From the NCBI GenBank assembly GCA_032622095.1, contig CP136063.1, positions 274,343,426 to 274,407,425 on the forward strand: a DNA stretch of 64,000 bases, read 5' to 3'. Position numbers and translations under genes: made by a program. The notes beneath the pieces were generated by a model. That model saw only the letters and a list, made by a program, of their open reading frames with translations, was not told where the DNA came from and ran no database searches. Source of the stretch: Siphonodentalium dalli. Its lineage: Eukaryota > Mollusca > Scaphopoda > Gadilida > Siphonodentaliidae. Positions 1 to 11,836 of the stretch are shown here, piece after piece. Numbering within the stretch: position 1 is the first letter of the stretch; each line of letters opens with the position of its first letter.

Positions 1-2390
1 CTTAATTAATTAAAGAAACCGATCTGAACTATACAAAGTGGGTTGGCCAATAATACAGAAATTTAACGCCATGTACCCGTCTATATCACGCACATGGCCC
101 CCTCACAGCAAGGCAATATTTCATCTCCAGCAAGTTATCACCTGGCGGCCAACACGCTTTATTATCGCATCAATCAACAATTCGGGAGACGCGAATAACT
201 TCGACCTCTTCAAATTTCAGGCGAATCGCATGCATTAATTTAAATGCTAAATCAAAGCAAGAAACATGAAGCATTTCCACTCATACAAGTTTAGATGCCA
301 AGTTCATAATTTGTCAGACAGTTTTGCCTCATTAGCACTCAGATAATAGCATGTGACACGACGGACACATATACTAATTAAATGATTCACGCCCCATCTT
401 CGGAATAATTATCACATACACCGAGTAGGCAATTACGTCATAATGAACCGTGTTAATCACCCCAACGATAAACCCATAATTTGATATCATTAACTTAATC
501 AAGCGTAGTTACTACCCCGTGTTCAATCCAATGCAAAAGCGACGATTCAGGGCCTAAATCATCGCTAGTCCGGTCGGGTAAAATGCGGATCATAATATGG
601 ATCCTGTACAGAAGTGCAATCAAATGTCTAATCAACTTTGATTCCACATAGATCAAATGAACTAGTATAGAGGCCAGGAAACGCATCTCAACACATACGC
701 GTAACTACTCTTCATATAAATATATCATCATTCATTATACCCCCAAAGATAGCTTACCGGTTCAAGTTATCCAAATAATCACAATTATATACCGCTTGTA
801 AAATATCTTAATCTCAATTGTCAAAATCGCCCCACGCTACATCGACAAATACAATTGTCACATGGCGGGGTATGACAATAACATAGGCTAAAATGATGGC
901 CTACATTAAGGGACAAGCGCATATATATCAGTATATAACTTTAATTGTGATGTAGCAATGCCAAGCATCAATGATGACCGAATCAATCGATATTTTAACC
1001 GTACGCGCGCAATGTAAAACTTCAAACCCAAGTACCCAGTTGATATCGTACTCCAGTATAAATCATACGACATTATGTGAAAACAAATTTATTTCTATAT
1101 CAACCACAAATAAATATCACATGAATGCAAATGGCAGCCCATGTTCGAAGCAATCGCACAAATCCCAATATTTGTATATACAAAGCACGACTAACAACAG
1201 AACCTACACCCTCCCTCAATATTTAAACCAATTGAGTCCCACCCGAATCATTTTAATCATGTAACAGTTCTCCCGATTTTTTTTATTATCATACAATTTT
1301 AATCATTATTTTCCAACCCCATTTCCAAATCATTACAACCGAATGCCTCCAAAAATACAATCTTTGCAAACGCACATCTGATCGCAATAATGAAACAGTT
1401 TGTCCACAAGCCAGACAGCTACAAAAGGATCGACGTCAGGACGTCACAAGAGAACGCTCACATTCAAGGAAAAGACCTTACGAGCACGATGTCAATCCAG
1501 CGTTAATATCGACGAAGCGACGAAAGTCACATCACCCAAACCTCGTGACACAGGAACCGGAAGTGGACAGTAGCGCTCGCCAAATCAATGGAGCACATCC
1601 ATGAACTTTTGAACGAAGTATCGTTCACCCATTTATTGTTCAACCTACTTATGATTGTATTACATGTATTCCAATGATTTATATTGATAAATTATATTAT
1701 TACACTCATGTTATCTCATCATGCCAACTCTCCTTCAAAGAGTGGATAACCATAATCATCCAACCATAATGCAAAAGGCTTCAACATGTACATAAATATA
1801 TATATTCAATTGATACAATTTTTGCTGATGACCACACATCGTAACTTATATGCATACCGAAGTATCCAACCCTTAGATTTTAACACCAGTAGTCAAAATC
1901 TGAAAATAAGGGGGACCTTATGTGGAGTAATGATCCCTGATACATACTAAACATAGCTATCTTAACCGATGGGGGGAGACTGGAATATAATCGAACTATA
2001 AGTGACCCCAACCAAATTGCCAAGGTCATACTCGGAGAGGCCGCGACCTATGAGTGATGCAATACTAGCCACAAAGGAAAGAAGTTCTTATGTAATAATT
2101 CCCAGTTCACCCATGGGTCAGTACAGACAAAGAGATGCACTAATGACGGCTACCAGTCATTAGCGATATATAAACCAGACATTAATCTACTCTTCAATTA
2201 GTTTCGGCACTTCAAACTAATTGGCAGGCATCAACATCAGGTCGCTAATTAATAAGCGACGCTTTCGGTCGTTCTATGACAACTATGATTGATTCACAAT
2301 TATGTATCATTTACCATCACAAGTTGTTGACCATACATTGATATTAGATGTGAATAAATGATATACAAGAACTGACTTCATTCTTCCACA
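1..2390. other. AT-rich stretch without recognised gene or repeat
   Basis: I find no coding region, RNA gene or transposon end here. Open frames reach at most about 97 codons (971-1264 +), with no recognisable motif. By eye A and C exceed T and G on the plus strand through much of 1-2.2 kb, unlike the T-richer sequence after about 2.9 kb. A small hairpin, CAATTAGTTT / AAACTAATTG, lies at 2195-2223. The tacatgta-type motif common in the rest of the window is rare here. Confidence 0.5.
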
Positions 2391-4300
2391 GTTGCTCATC
2401 AAAGATGGCTCTAATCCGGGTTTGTTTTCCCCTTCAGAATCATAACTCAGAATTAAGGGCCATAATTCAAGTAAAAAAGTTCCATTTTGAAGAGGAATAT
2501 TTCCTCTACAACATATACAAAATGCTCATTTTTCGACCTTGAGAAGTACGTTTTTCTACAATATCCCTCAGCGGCGACACCAGAACGCATTAATCCTCCA
2601 TCCGATATATACCAGTTTGTGTAAAAGAGTCTAGGGGGAATAGAGTGACAAGGACAGAAAACAATGCAATCGCGGCGATGAAATGGCTGTCAAAATGGCC
2701 GCAACTACAATCCATGCTACGATGAAAGCAACATATTGGATAACCCCCTATAAGCGAAAATACACATTTGTAATTTACAAGAATGTTGTTATATATCTTT
2801 AAAGGTACACATATCATGAAAACAGATCTATCTGAATGATTTATCGATCACTGCTACGCACGTTAACCCAATGATTTACGTTCGGGTTTTCTTATTAGAA
2901 TACATCCAACAGTCGGACCAAGTACAGTTATTTTGGGCATGCAACACACGAAGTAATATTTCGTCACACAGTGCGTGGTAGTTTCCTTTTGGAATGATGA
3001 TTAATTATTGAATGTAAAGCAGAAACTGAAGTGCCCACCCTATCTGTGTAAATACTAGTTATATTTCCAGAATTTTCAACACTCTCCGTGACAATAAACC
3101 ATACACGTATGTCGTAATGCTGATTATACTGTCAAGAAACACTTATCTCTTCAACAGAATAGTACCCTATCTTACTAGATTGAAGAGACTGTACGTTGTA
3201 CATTTTATTTAGTACTAATTTTCATGGTGCTCCCAAACCGGTTTCTTAGTAGACAATTATGTTCAAATTACTTCAATCGGCACTTTACAACATGAATATG
3301 TACCACGCAATACACACTATTAGTTGTCAGTATTTTGTTGTTTGAAATTATGTTACCATTGCCACCCACATACTTGCGGTAAATATCAGGTCATCAGCGT
3401 TTACAATTATTAGTTCTGCGTTTACCATTCACTCAATGCTGCTATTTATGGTTTTGCATGCATCAGATATGTGTAACATTAGGGAGAATGGGTAAAGGCT
3501 GCGATGCGGTGGCAGAAAAGGTCGTACGTTTCGCCTATATGTGGCCTTAGTGCATTTAAGTGCACATAATTTCCAGGTATAAAGACAGTCTCTGTCATAG
3601 AGTATGTAGGCAAATTGGGTTATGTTGAGAATTTATTGAAGATAGTCTATTGTAATCCTTTGTATTTTGATAAATTGCATTCATGGTATACCACCATGTA
3701 TTTGTCTGATAAAAATGAAATATTCGTGTTTAATCACTTGACCGGAGGCAACTATGACTACTATTTTAAGACACGGACAATAGGATCTACACATTTTACC
3801 TAGTACAATATGAATAGCTCTCATACTGTTCTATATTAGTGAATTTTGACAGACTGTGTGTTGTAGATTCAAAAATAAATGATTATCGGTCACATTCGTG
3901 AGACTGTTTTCATTACATATATTTCTGCTTCTAGAAAAGGTCACACAATGAGTACACCCATATTAGATCACATTTAACTGTTTTAATACACATATATTTC
4001 ACGATTCAAGATAAACAGTACAGATAAAACTGCGTTATTCTTCTATTTCTTGGCTCCCAAAAAGTCCACATTCAATCGTTGTATGAGACTTGGCTTTCGG
4101 TTGCTCTCTCGCGAGATACATTAGAGAGAATTCTTACATACTATTATTAATAGCTCCCCTTATACTCTGAAATCATTCTTCCTCGTATAATTCGACGGCC
4201 TGTTCGTTCTTGTATAACCAGCTATTCAATTTTCCGCAAATTGTAAATTTCATTCGATTTTGTTCATTTTAGCGGCCATTTTGGACAGACATTCTACCGA
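2391..4300. other. Unassigned non-coding sequence
   Basis: No gene is visible. Around 2440-2480 there is a short relic of the 'gggccataa' module that recurs in modular repeats elsewhere in the window. From about 2.9 to 4.3 kb the plus strand becomes T-rich, with frames of up to 75 codons and no similarity that I recognise. Confidence 0.45.
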
Positions 4301-5200
4301 TATGGTTTATGACTAAGGATTGTTTGTGTGGATTTTATTTTATTACCAATTTGGTATTTGTTGGCGCACCTACCACCGAAATTCAGGATTTTTCTATACC
4401 AACTGCCATCATGGACGCCATCTTGTATTACAGAAAATGCTCAAAGCGGATTTTAGCGGATTTTGGATATGTTATAGAGGGTATACTCCTCTTCAAAATG
4501 GAATAGAAAACAACTTAGTCCAAATTTTTTCTAGGTTGACCCTAAAATTTTAGTTTATCGACCAGACTAAAACCACGTTTTTGAACTCAACCGAGATATT
4601 GATTATAGTTGTGAAAGGTCCATTTACCCAATATGAATGGAATCAGTTGAAAGTTTCTTCAAGTTATCACGCAAATGGTTATAAACTTGCTGACAATAAA
4701 CAAACTAGGGCCGTAAAAATAATAGGACAAATCTGGTTTTCGAACTCAATCATGATATTGCTGTGAATGATCCATACACTCAATATGAATGGATACAGTT
4801 GAAATTTCCGTGCCAACAGTCATAAAATTGCTAAAATAGACAATCTAGTGGCCATAACGCAGGTAAAAAATGTCGGACAAATTTGGTTTTCGAACTCGTT
4901 CAGGATATTGTTGTAAAAGATCGATACACCCAATACGAATGGAATCAGTTGAAGTTTGTTCAAGTTATCGTGCATCAGACATAAATTTCCCAAAAAATGC
5001 TCAAAAGAGATAAACTAAGGGCTGTAACTCAGGTAAAACAAATTGGACAAAACTGGTTGTTTAACTCAATCAAGACATTGTTGTGAAAGATCGATAAACC
5101 AAATATGAATTTAATTAGCTGACATTTGTTATAAAGTTACCACACTAATGGACATAAAATTACATATAAATAAGTGGGATAACTCTGGTTAAAAGACGGG
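4301..5200 (+). repeat. Degenerate tandem module array (~150 bp period)
   Basis: From about 4577 four diverged units follow one another. Each carries, in order, a 'tttgaactcaa...gatattg' block, 'tgtgaaaga/ggtcc', a 'caatatgaatgga' block, 'cagttgaa', 'caagttat' and a 'gggccgtaa' block. Unit starts are near 4577, 4738, 4893 and 5055. The module logic (gggccataa, gaactc, then a G/A-rich block) matches other arrays at 16.3, 20.0, 31.4 and 33.8 kb, so I place it in the same broad class of bivalve modular repeats. No terminal hairpin is visible. The ~75-codon frames inside are by-products. Confidence 0.6.
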
Positions 5201-5713
5201 GCTGGCCTGACTTTCTGTCAAATATGAGAATAAAGTCATGCACCAAAAAATTTCACAATTCATCAATAAATGGCTGTGTTACATAGGTTTGTAACAAACT
5301 TAAACTTGTTTTTCTTATGCTCATTCATGGTGGAGAGGGGATACTCAGGTCTAAATATCTCAACCCACTTCCACCTCCCATCATGGAATAGATTTTTTTT
5401 CTTATCCAAGTCATCTTGGTGGACATCACTTGGAATTATACAGAAAACATTTTCCACAACTACCCCTCTGAAAGCTTTAACATCTTCTTCCCAATCCAAC
5501 AGACCTCAATTTTTATTCTGATCTTGGTTGTTATCATTTGGAATCATGTAAACAAAATTCATCATTGGGCCATCATGATTATTCTAAAGGCATGTGAGAG
5601 TAATGTTATCAGATTCGTTCAAAATGTAACTTTTGGCATGCAAACTCACAGATGGAGCATTTTTTCCCAATTGTTAGAATTGTCAACATGGTAAAAATGT
5701 TACAGTGTCTTGG
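5201..5713. other. Unassigned spacer
   Basis: Both strands have overlapping open frames of 78-92 codons, but none shows a recognisable domain, start context or splice signals. I see no repeat ends. Confidence 0.4.
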
Positions 5714-5818
5714 GTTGTGTGTTATAGCATGATACAAGACTCAACAGGACCAATACCACCCATCGGTTCGTGTTGGTATTGGTCCCAAATCACCTTGTAT
5801 CATGCTATACCACACAAC
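5714..5818. repeat. Foldback hairpin (~46 bp arms)
   Basis: The left arm begins gttgtgtgttatagcatgat and includes ggaccaataccac. The right arm returns as gtgttggtattggtcc and ends atcatgctataccacacaac. The arms pair with a short central loop (about 5759-5770) and a few mismatches. This is the form of a small foldback or miniature inverted-repeat element. No target duplication is evident. Confidence 0.75.
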
Positions 5819-5860
5819 TCTTTCAAGTTAAGTTGCCTGGACAAGCAGTCATAAACATTT

Positions 5861-6702
5861 TAGTGGTGCCACGATTAATCGTATAAAAGCCGATAATCGA
5901 TTACCATTTCCATAGTCGATTAATCTGCGTTATTTATTTCAGACGTCGGAAAATGCCGGGTATTATTGAATACGGTGTTTCTTTTACAGTTTAATCTACA
6001 ACTGAAGGGTTAACAACATCAATTTAATCAAAGAGATTCCGACAACATGAGTACTACTAACTTATGTTGCAAACACTCGGCAGTTCATTTGATGATGCAA
6101 CATGGTTACTCTTCGGCCCATTGTATATTCTACAAATCGGTGGCACTGAAGCTTTGAACTTATGGCGACGTCGTTGTATATAAATTTAAACTTGACAGGT
6201 GAAATGTGCCGACTGTCACCTTAGATGTTACTAATACAGGTTATCGTGTATCATACTTAACTTGTTCTAAGTCCTGTAATTTGCGGGTGGGGGCACACGT
6301 TTGTAATTGTTAACCACGCACTGGATGTTTGATGAAACTTATAGTTTCTAACTTTCCTACTTTTATATTGTTTGTATGTTTGGCTATTCGTAACTGAAAT
6401 CAATCGCAAAGTTCGTTCAAATGAACTCACAAATATTATTATCATAACATCGCCGAGAACTGTGGTGGTATTCAATACATTGTGTTCATTGGTCATTAAC
6501 AGTGGTTTATGATGCACTTTATTAATGTAAAAAATTACATCAGCCGATGCCACAATCAGCGACAGTGCATTTAACCAGCCCCCAGCCAATAGGCCATATT
6601 ACGGAAATCTTCCACTGAAGTTATTAGGTACGATTAATCGATTATAGTCTATTATTGACAACCGATCATCGATTATCAAAATCAATAATCGTGGCACCTC
6701 TA
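5861..6702. mobile_element. Non-autonomous hAT-like DNA transposon
   Basis: The ends are TAGTGGTGCCACGATTAATC (left) and TAATCGTGGCACCTCTA (right), so TAG(T/A)GGTGCCACGATTA is shared in inverted orientation. ATTAATCG-type motifs repeat just inside both ends, as hAT subterminal repeats do. The flanking 8-mers AAACATTT (5853-5860) and AACAATTT (6703-6710) match at 6 of 8 positions, consistent with an aged 8-bp target duplication. The 842-bp body holds a 110-codon minus-strand frame (6257-6589) with no transposase signature. hAT membership is inferred from end sequence and duplication size. Confidence 0.7.
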
Positions 6703-6710
6703 AACAATTT

Positions 6711-7090
6711 CTCAGTTGAACTAAAATAAGTCTAAAATTAATGCAGCTAAAAATTCAAGTTACCCGTGGTAGATCCATAACCTTAATAGTTACTGTTTCA
6801 TCTATCCTAATTCTTCTTAAGAGTTACCAGTAGCCTGGCTGCCTGAGTAGGATCGAAATTCAGTTGATTCATTTTTTTTCAAGTTATGGCACTATTAAAA
6901 ATTAACTAATTAAGGGCTGTGCTTCACATACCTGACCGGTTTTCAAACTCGATCAAGACATTGTTGAGCATTAATGGGCAAGTTTCATATACCTGTATCA
7001 AATTGATTCAAATATCAACAAATCAGTTGATATTTGTTCAAGTTATGATGTTAAATCACTAATCTGAAAATGACCACCCACCACCTGCCC
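6711..7090 (+). repeat. Fragment of modular repeat (4.3-kb type)
   Basis: At 6870-7060 the sequence 'caagttatggcactattaaa', 'gggctgt', 'ttttcaaactcgatcaagac' and 'attgatt...' resembles the array at 4.3-5.2 kb. One to two degenerate units can be seen, with no terminal hairpin. Confidence 0.45.
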
Positions 7091-7217
7091 ATTACCAAAA
7101 ATCTGTGAGATAAAAATCGCCCTTGCTATAGTTAGTAGCTAGATAGTAGATACATGGGCCAAGTACTTGCATGGCCAATTTTTCTATTTTATTTTACTTA
7201 GGAAAGAGCTTGGTATA

Positions 7218-7255
7218 ATATATATAATATATAATATATATATAATATATACATG
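7218..7255. repeat. AT microsatellite
   Basis: Run of TATATAATATA-type dinucleotide/trinucleotide repeats. The surrounding 7091-7505 shows no gene. Confidence 0.85.
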
Positions 7256-7505
7256 TAATACCCCCACCAAGGTATCTTTCTAATGAGGTTTATTAATTTT
7301 CTTATCTGGCTTATTTTGAAAGATGTCTTAATCCGAGAAAATGTTATGAAGGTCGATTAATCAGACAAAATAAAAACACAAATAACGCAATTGGGCACTC
7401 TTTTGAAAGTATTTGTGATGGCAAACCTCCATACCAAATTACATTCAGATCGGATAACCACGGCTAGAATAGATTTTGTACCTGTCAATCATAAAACAAG
7501 TGGTT

Positions 7506-7723
7506 CTGTATCCCCTGGATGTCAGTATGTTTGTTTATGTTCCCAAACTGGATTTTAGCGACTAGTATCATATTGACTTGGTCTGAAACCAAACAGAAGA
7601 ATTGCTCAGAATTTTTGATGCAGCAAGTTTTATCACATACATGTAACAGTAAACTATAATGTACTAACAAATGTTATAAAATATATTTATTACATGGTCC
7701 TACCCTTATTCTATTTTCACATC
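7506..7723 (+). repeat. Direct repeat, copy 1 (~215 bp)
   Basis: Starts tgtatcccctggatgtcagt and runs through catattgacttggtctgaaa to tatttattacatggtcctac. It is closely matched by 8520-8733 in the same orientation, with scattered substitutions. The two copies flank the hAT element at 7741-8442, but its 8-bp duplication lies outside them, so the duplication and the hAT insertion are separate events. Not coding. Confidence 0.85.
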
Positions 7724-7740
7724 CGTGATTTAGAGAGAAA

Positions 7741-8442
7741 CAGTGTTCGCGCTGTCGGTAGCCAAATTAGCCAATGGCTAATATTATTCGAATTTGGCTA
7801 ATAAAAATTTCATTTGGCTAAACTTTTTTTTACATGGAGTCGTAAAGCTAATTAATAAAAGCGCTGAATAGATCGAAGTTATGTGACGAAAGTATTTCGT
7901 ACTTATGTTAATACGCCGTCGATGACATTTAACCAGCCTAATCGTCAAAATGCTTAAGCTGTATACTGGTTATGTAACTGTTTAAGCAGTCTGTAAGATA
8001 AAATACCTAAATGCTTTGTTCAGAAGAGCAGTTCTTAATCAATGGTTGCGTAATCTGAATCCCGTTTAATAAACTGGCTTCTCATCAACGAGTGTCAACG
8101 ACATAGAGTTATTACAATTAGCTTAGGGAATTTATGCGGGCTTTTGCGATGTGAAATCCCGCCGTATTCTATAGTAATGTTTTATGAATTGATCTGCTTG
8201 TGTGATATAATACATACATATGTTCGTATAATATTGTTTTTAAAGTTGTTTTTGTGTTGTTTTAATTATGTTTTTATACTGAATGACAAATAAAGTTTAA
8301 AGCGAATATTTTAGTCATTAATTGTGAACCGCCCAGAAAATGAGGATTTAATTGGCAAAAAAACATTTGGCTAAAGTTTTTTTCATTTGGCTAATAAAAT
8401 TTTCATTTGGCTAAAATATTTTTCGGTCCAGCGCGAACACTG
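7741..8442. mobile_element. Non-autonomous hAT transposon with perfect 8-bp TSD
   Basis: The element starts CAGTGTTCGCGCTG and ends CAGCGCGAACACTG, a perfect 14-bp terminal inverted repeat with the CAGTG...CACTG form typical of hAT elements. It is flanked by GAGAGAAA at 7733-7740 and 8443-8450, a perfect 8-bp target-site duplication of hAT length. Multiple subterminal copies of TTTGGCTAA occur near both ends, the usual layout of hAT transposase-binding sites. The body is 702 bp with no transposase frame, so it is a deletion derivative or miniature element needing a transposase in trans. The intact duplication suggests a fairly young insertion. A diverged relative lies at 61576-62444. Confidence 0.92.
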
Positions 8443-8519
8443 GAGAGAAATATCTAGCTGCCTCTACAAATACTCACCCATCACTTGAAAATGTCCCTCA
8501 TGCTTTCAACAGGTTGCCT

Positions 8520-8736
8520 CTGTATCCCCTGGATGTCAGTATGTTCGTTCGTGTTCCCAAACTGGATTGTAGCAACTAGTATCATATTGACTTGGTCTGA
8601 AACCAAACAGAAGGATGGCTCAGAATTTTGTATGCAGCAAGTTTTGTCAAATACATGTAACAGTAAACAAAAATGTACGAAAAAATGTTATAAAATATAT
8701 TTATTACATGGTCCTACACTTATTCCATTCAATAAA
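8520..8736 (+). repeat. Direct repeat, copy 2 (~215 bp)
   Basis: Second copy of the segment at 7506-7723, beginning tgtatcccctggatgtcagt and ending near tacatggtcctacacttatt. An 87-codon frame (8485-8748) runs through it, but the equivalent frame is not kept in copy 1, so it is not likely to be coding. Confidence 0.85.
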
Positions 8737-9756
8737 CCCATTCTATAAATTGTGATATTAAACTTTCGTTTAATAATAGGAAATAGTGCCAGCTGGGTCA
8801 ATCTTGAAATCGGTCTGTCGTCTGTTTATATTCCGTACACTACGTCTCAAAATACTTTGGCTTCCAATATTTTTCCCACAAGCTATAATGAATGAAGAGT
8901 TTGAAAAATTATGTCATTAAATATACGCCATTAAATACGACAAAGAGTCTTTATTTATCTTGGACTATTTCTTTATGAGGGCAGTTATGTGAAACGTTAT
9001 TGCATGTCTAATAGGAGCCGATGTAGATCCTCTATATATATACATGTATATCAACAATGTTAAAATATTAGTATGTTGTGAAATAGTTTCTCTTTGATTG
9101 CCTATCAGTAAAATCAGTATTCACAACCCTCATTATGAAATGAAAAGCCATAAAACTCATTTCAGCATATTTTTTTTTGGTGAATTCTTTGCCTGACCCG
9201 TAGATAATAGCCAGTTGTGATTCAAGCTGGGCGACAGGGCGGGTTTGCTCACAACAAACTTTGACAGGTAGGATGTTGCAAATCGACTGGTAATGTACTA
9301 CTGGGTACCCAAAACACATCTTCCCAACACATGTGTTACAGAATTGGAGTCCGTGCGGAGAAAACCTAAGTCAGTCAATACGAGTCATGAACAGATACAG
9401 AAGGGTCCACGTAATTACCAATATCAATATTATATGCCCATAATTCAAAGGAATTGGCCCATACAAATTTCCTATTGCAAGAAACATGAACTTTCAAAAC
9501 AGTACCATTTATGTTGTTGTTGTGTGTTGGCTTATATTATTATATAATTAATACTCAGAAAGTATTTTGAAATAAAAACAAATATGGTTACATATAGTTG
9601 AAGTTCTTAAATATCAGTAATGATCAAATTATTTAGATGACATTTGATTTCTAACAAGATCTAACACATTCAGTAACATAATTGAACAATTCGAGATTGT
9701 TTTGGAAAATTAAAAATAAAAGCCTAATAGAATGCTGTTTTTGCCGGTTACGTAGC
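8737..9756. other. Unassigned spacer
   Basis: I see no gene, RNA or clear repeat. Short frames (9068-9319 -, 9293-9547 +) have no recognisable motif. Confidence 0.4.
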
Positions 9757-10975
9757 GATTTTCCGAAGACCCATAAATCCGAAGGTCCGATTCTTCGAAG
9801 GTCCGATTCTCCGACGCCCCGATTCTCCGAAAGCCCATAACTCCGAAGTCCCGATTCTCCAAAATCCCATAACTCCAAAGACCCATAACTCCGAAAGCCC
9901 ATAACTCCGAAGGCCTATAACTCCGAACGCCCATAACTCCGAAGGTCTATAACTCCGAATGGCCGATTCTCCGAAGATCATGTTTTATCGCTTATTAAAT
10001 AGTGTACAGTCCAGTGGCGGAATCAATGGGGCCCTAGGAAAGACACTGGAATCCGGCGTCCAGTTTCAAATTAACCCTGGAATCCGGCGTCCAGCTTCAA
10101 ATTGACATCATGAATCCGGCGTACGGGTCCAAAATGGGTGGAATCCGGCGTACGAAAAGGGGGGAAGGGGCCTCTTATATATTGGAAACGTTAACTATGT
10201 ATTATAATAAGGTGATATCTACACCATCAGTAGTGTGCTACAAGCCTTAATTTTCCACAGAATGCTTAAATTTAAGTAAGAAATACAATTATTTTGCCAC
10301 AATGTACATGTACGTCTTATAATACAATTAATATGATTAAACTGTGCACATCCGACTGCATTGGGGTGATTTGATGCAATCAAGTTCATTTAATATATGA
10401 ACAAGGACAAGTTCTTCCCCGTTCACCCCTGTACATTTTACTCTGGCGTCTCATGGGCCAACGTAACGTTATAGTATCTGGCGTATAGTCAGTGGCGGGC
10501 CAGGATTCCCTTTAGGTGGGGGCAGTAGGAAAAGTTTGAATATTTTGAACGATTTCCGGGCGTTTACATGACATTGGACATGTTTTGGTAGGGGCCCATA
10601 ATGTCTGAAATAGCAAGTAGAGGTTTAATGGGGGCAGTATGAATTTTGGGACCCCTTGGCTTCGCCACTGGACTGTACACTATTTAGTAAACGATAATAC
10701 CCCGATAAAACAAAATCTTCGGAGAATCGGACCTTCGGAGTTATGGGCCGTCGGAGAATCGGGCCTTCAGAGTTATAGGTCTTCGGAGAATCGGCCCTTC
10801 GGGGTTATAGGTCTTCGGAGAATCGGCCCTTCGGAGTTATGGGCTTTCGGAGAATCGGATCTTCGGAGTTATGGGCCGTCGGAGAATTGGGTCTTCAGAG
10901 TTGTGGGCCGTCGGAGAATCGGGTCTTCGGAGTTGTGGGCCTTCGTAGTAATAGGTCTTCGGAGAATCGGTCTGA
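9757..10975. mobile_element. Foldback element with tandem-repeat arms
   Basis: The two arms, 9757-10020 and 10662-10975, are inverted relative to each other. Each is an array of 16-bp units that tends to alternate two types, TTCGGAGAATCGGNCC and TTCGGAGTTATGGGCC (written as in the right arm). The arms then continue inward through a shared unique segment around AAATAGTGTACAGTCCAGTGG. The central 640 bp contains a minisatellite (10046-10160) and a G-rich segment. Long inverted arms made of short tandem repeats are the hallmark of Foldback-type transposons. No transposase is visible and I found no clean target duplication. A half copy in opposite orientation lies at 15655-16300. Confidence 0.8.
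10046..10160 (+). repeat. Minisatellite, ~4 degenerate copies of an 'aatccggcgt' unit
   Basis: Four successive units contain aatccggcgt(c/a)c, the first two followed by cagtttcaaattaac-like sequence. Unit length is about 25-40 bp. It lies within the centre of the foldback element. Confidence 0.7.
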
Positions 10976-10984
10976 CGCTGTTTT

Positions 10985-11012
10985 TGCCTAGGAGAAATAT
11001 TTCTCCTAGGCA
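10985..11012. repeat. Perfect 28-bp palindrome
   Basis: TGCCTAGGAGAAAT is followed directly by its reverse complement ATTTCTCCTAGGCA and then a T run (eight T). It sits about 10 bp outside the right foldback arm. It could be read as a stem followed by a T run, but nothing ties it to a transcript. Confidence 0.85.
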
Positions 11013-11836
11013 TTTTTTTTGCAAATTATGGACATTTTTCCTAATTATCAGGGTTGATGTCTTTAAATTAACAGAACTTGATTTCCGACAGATATCCCTT
11101 TTCTTGGCGCCAAAATACACCGAAAATATACCCGAGGTGGCAGAGTTCCATGAAAAACAAAATGGCGGACATCGACCCCATATGGGAACCCTGAGCCGAG
11201 GGGGGATATGGATTCCATATGGGACGGGATACAAAGATGACGACCCGATGTCTCCTGATATACCGGTACCTCTACCAACTTGTATAGGCTCCATTTCAGT
11301 ATACATGTAGCCGTAGGCATATCTACCCTGCATGGTTGAGTGATTTGTTTTGCATGGTATCACTCTTTATCTACCATTTCCTATGAAATTCCCTGATAAT
11401 AAATAAATATATGCACCGTTACGGTAGTTGCGATACAAGGCACCAGTGACGCCGTTGACACAAATACCTTTGCAGGCTGGGAGAATTTACTCAAGAAAGC
11501 TAATCGTCGTTTCCATGGCCACATAGTGACTCGGCGACCTCGTCGCTATAGTATATGGCCACGAGTAGATCTGGGAGTGGGACGAGCTGGCCCGTTTCCA
11601 ACCAGCCAACACACCAAAATGTGGCAACAATATCAATGACCCCTGAATCTGAATAATTTCAACGCATGGCCTTTTAGTTTTATGCATTTCAGCGTTCAAT
11701 CATAATGATTGTATCGAGGAGGTCAGTTGTACTAAGTAACCTAATTTCGCGTCAATGACAATGAATTATATTGAATAGAATTAATTGAATGTTTTTACGT
11801 GGAAAACACTTATATTATAATATATAATATAGTAAA
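11013..11836. other. Unassigned spacer
   Basis: Moderately GC-richer than its neighbours around 11.1-11.3 kb, with overlapping frames on both strands up to 164 codons that run in from the foldback repeats. The sequence 'aaaatggcggac' at about 11159 is present, but no domain or splice structure is recognised. No gene supported. Confidence 0.35.

Noticed and set aside
9651-9981. Minus-strand repeat proteins of 74-83 codons
   Set aside because: Three overlapping phases of the same tandem array give similar 'proteins', as expected from a 16-bp unit and not from coding.
10985-11020. Rho-independent terminator
   Set aside because: A hairpin plus T run fits the shape, but the window is eukaryotic and no gene ends there.
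10639-11310. Longest open frame (223 codons) as a gene
   Set aside because: Most of it translates the alternating 16-bp foldback repeats (LRRIGPSELWAF-like in all phases), then runs into unrelated sequence. No domain or start context.
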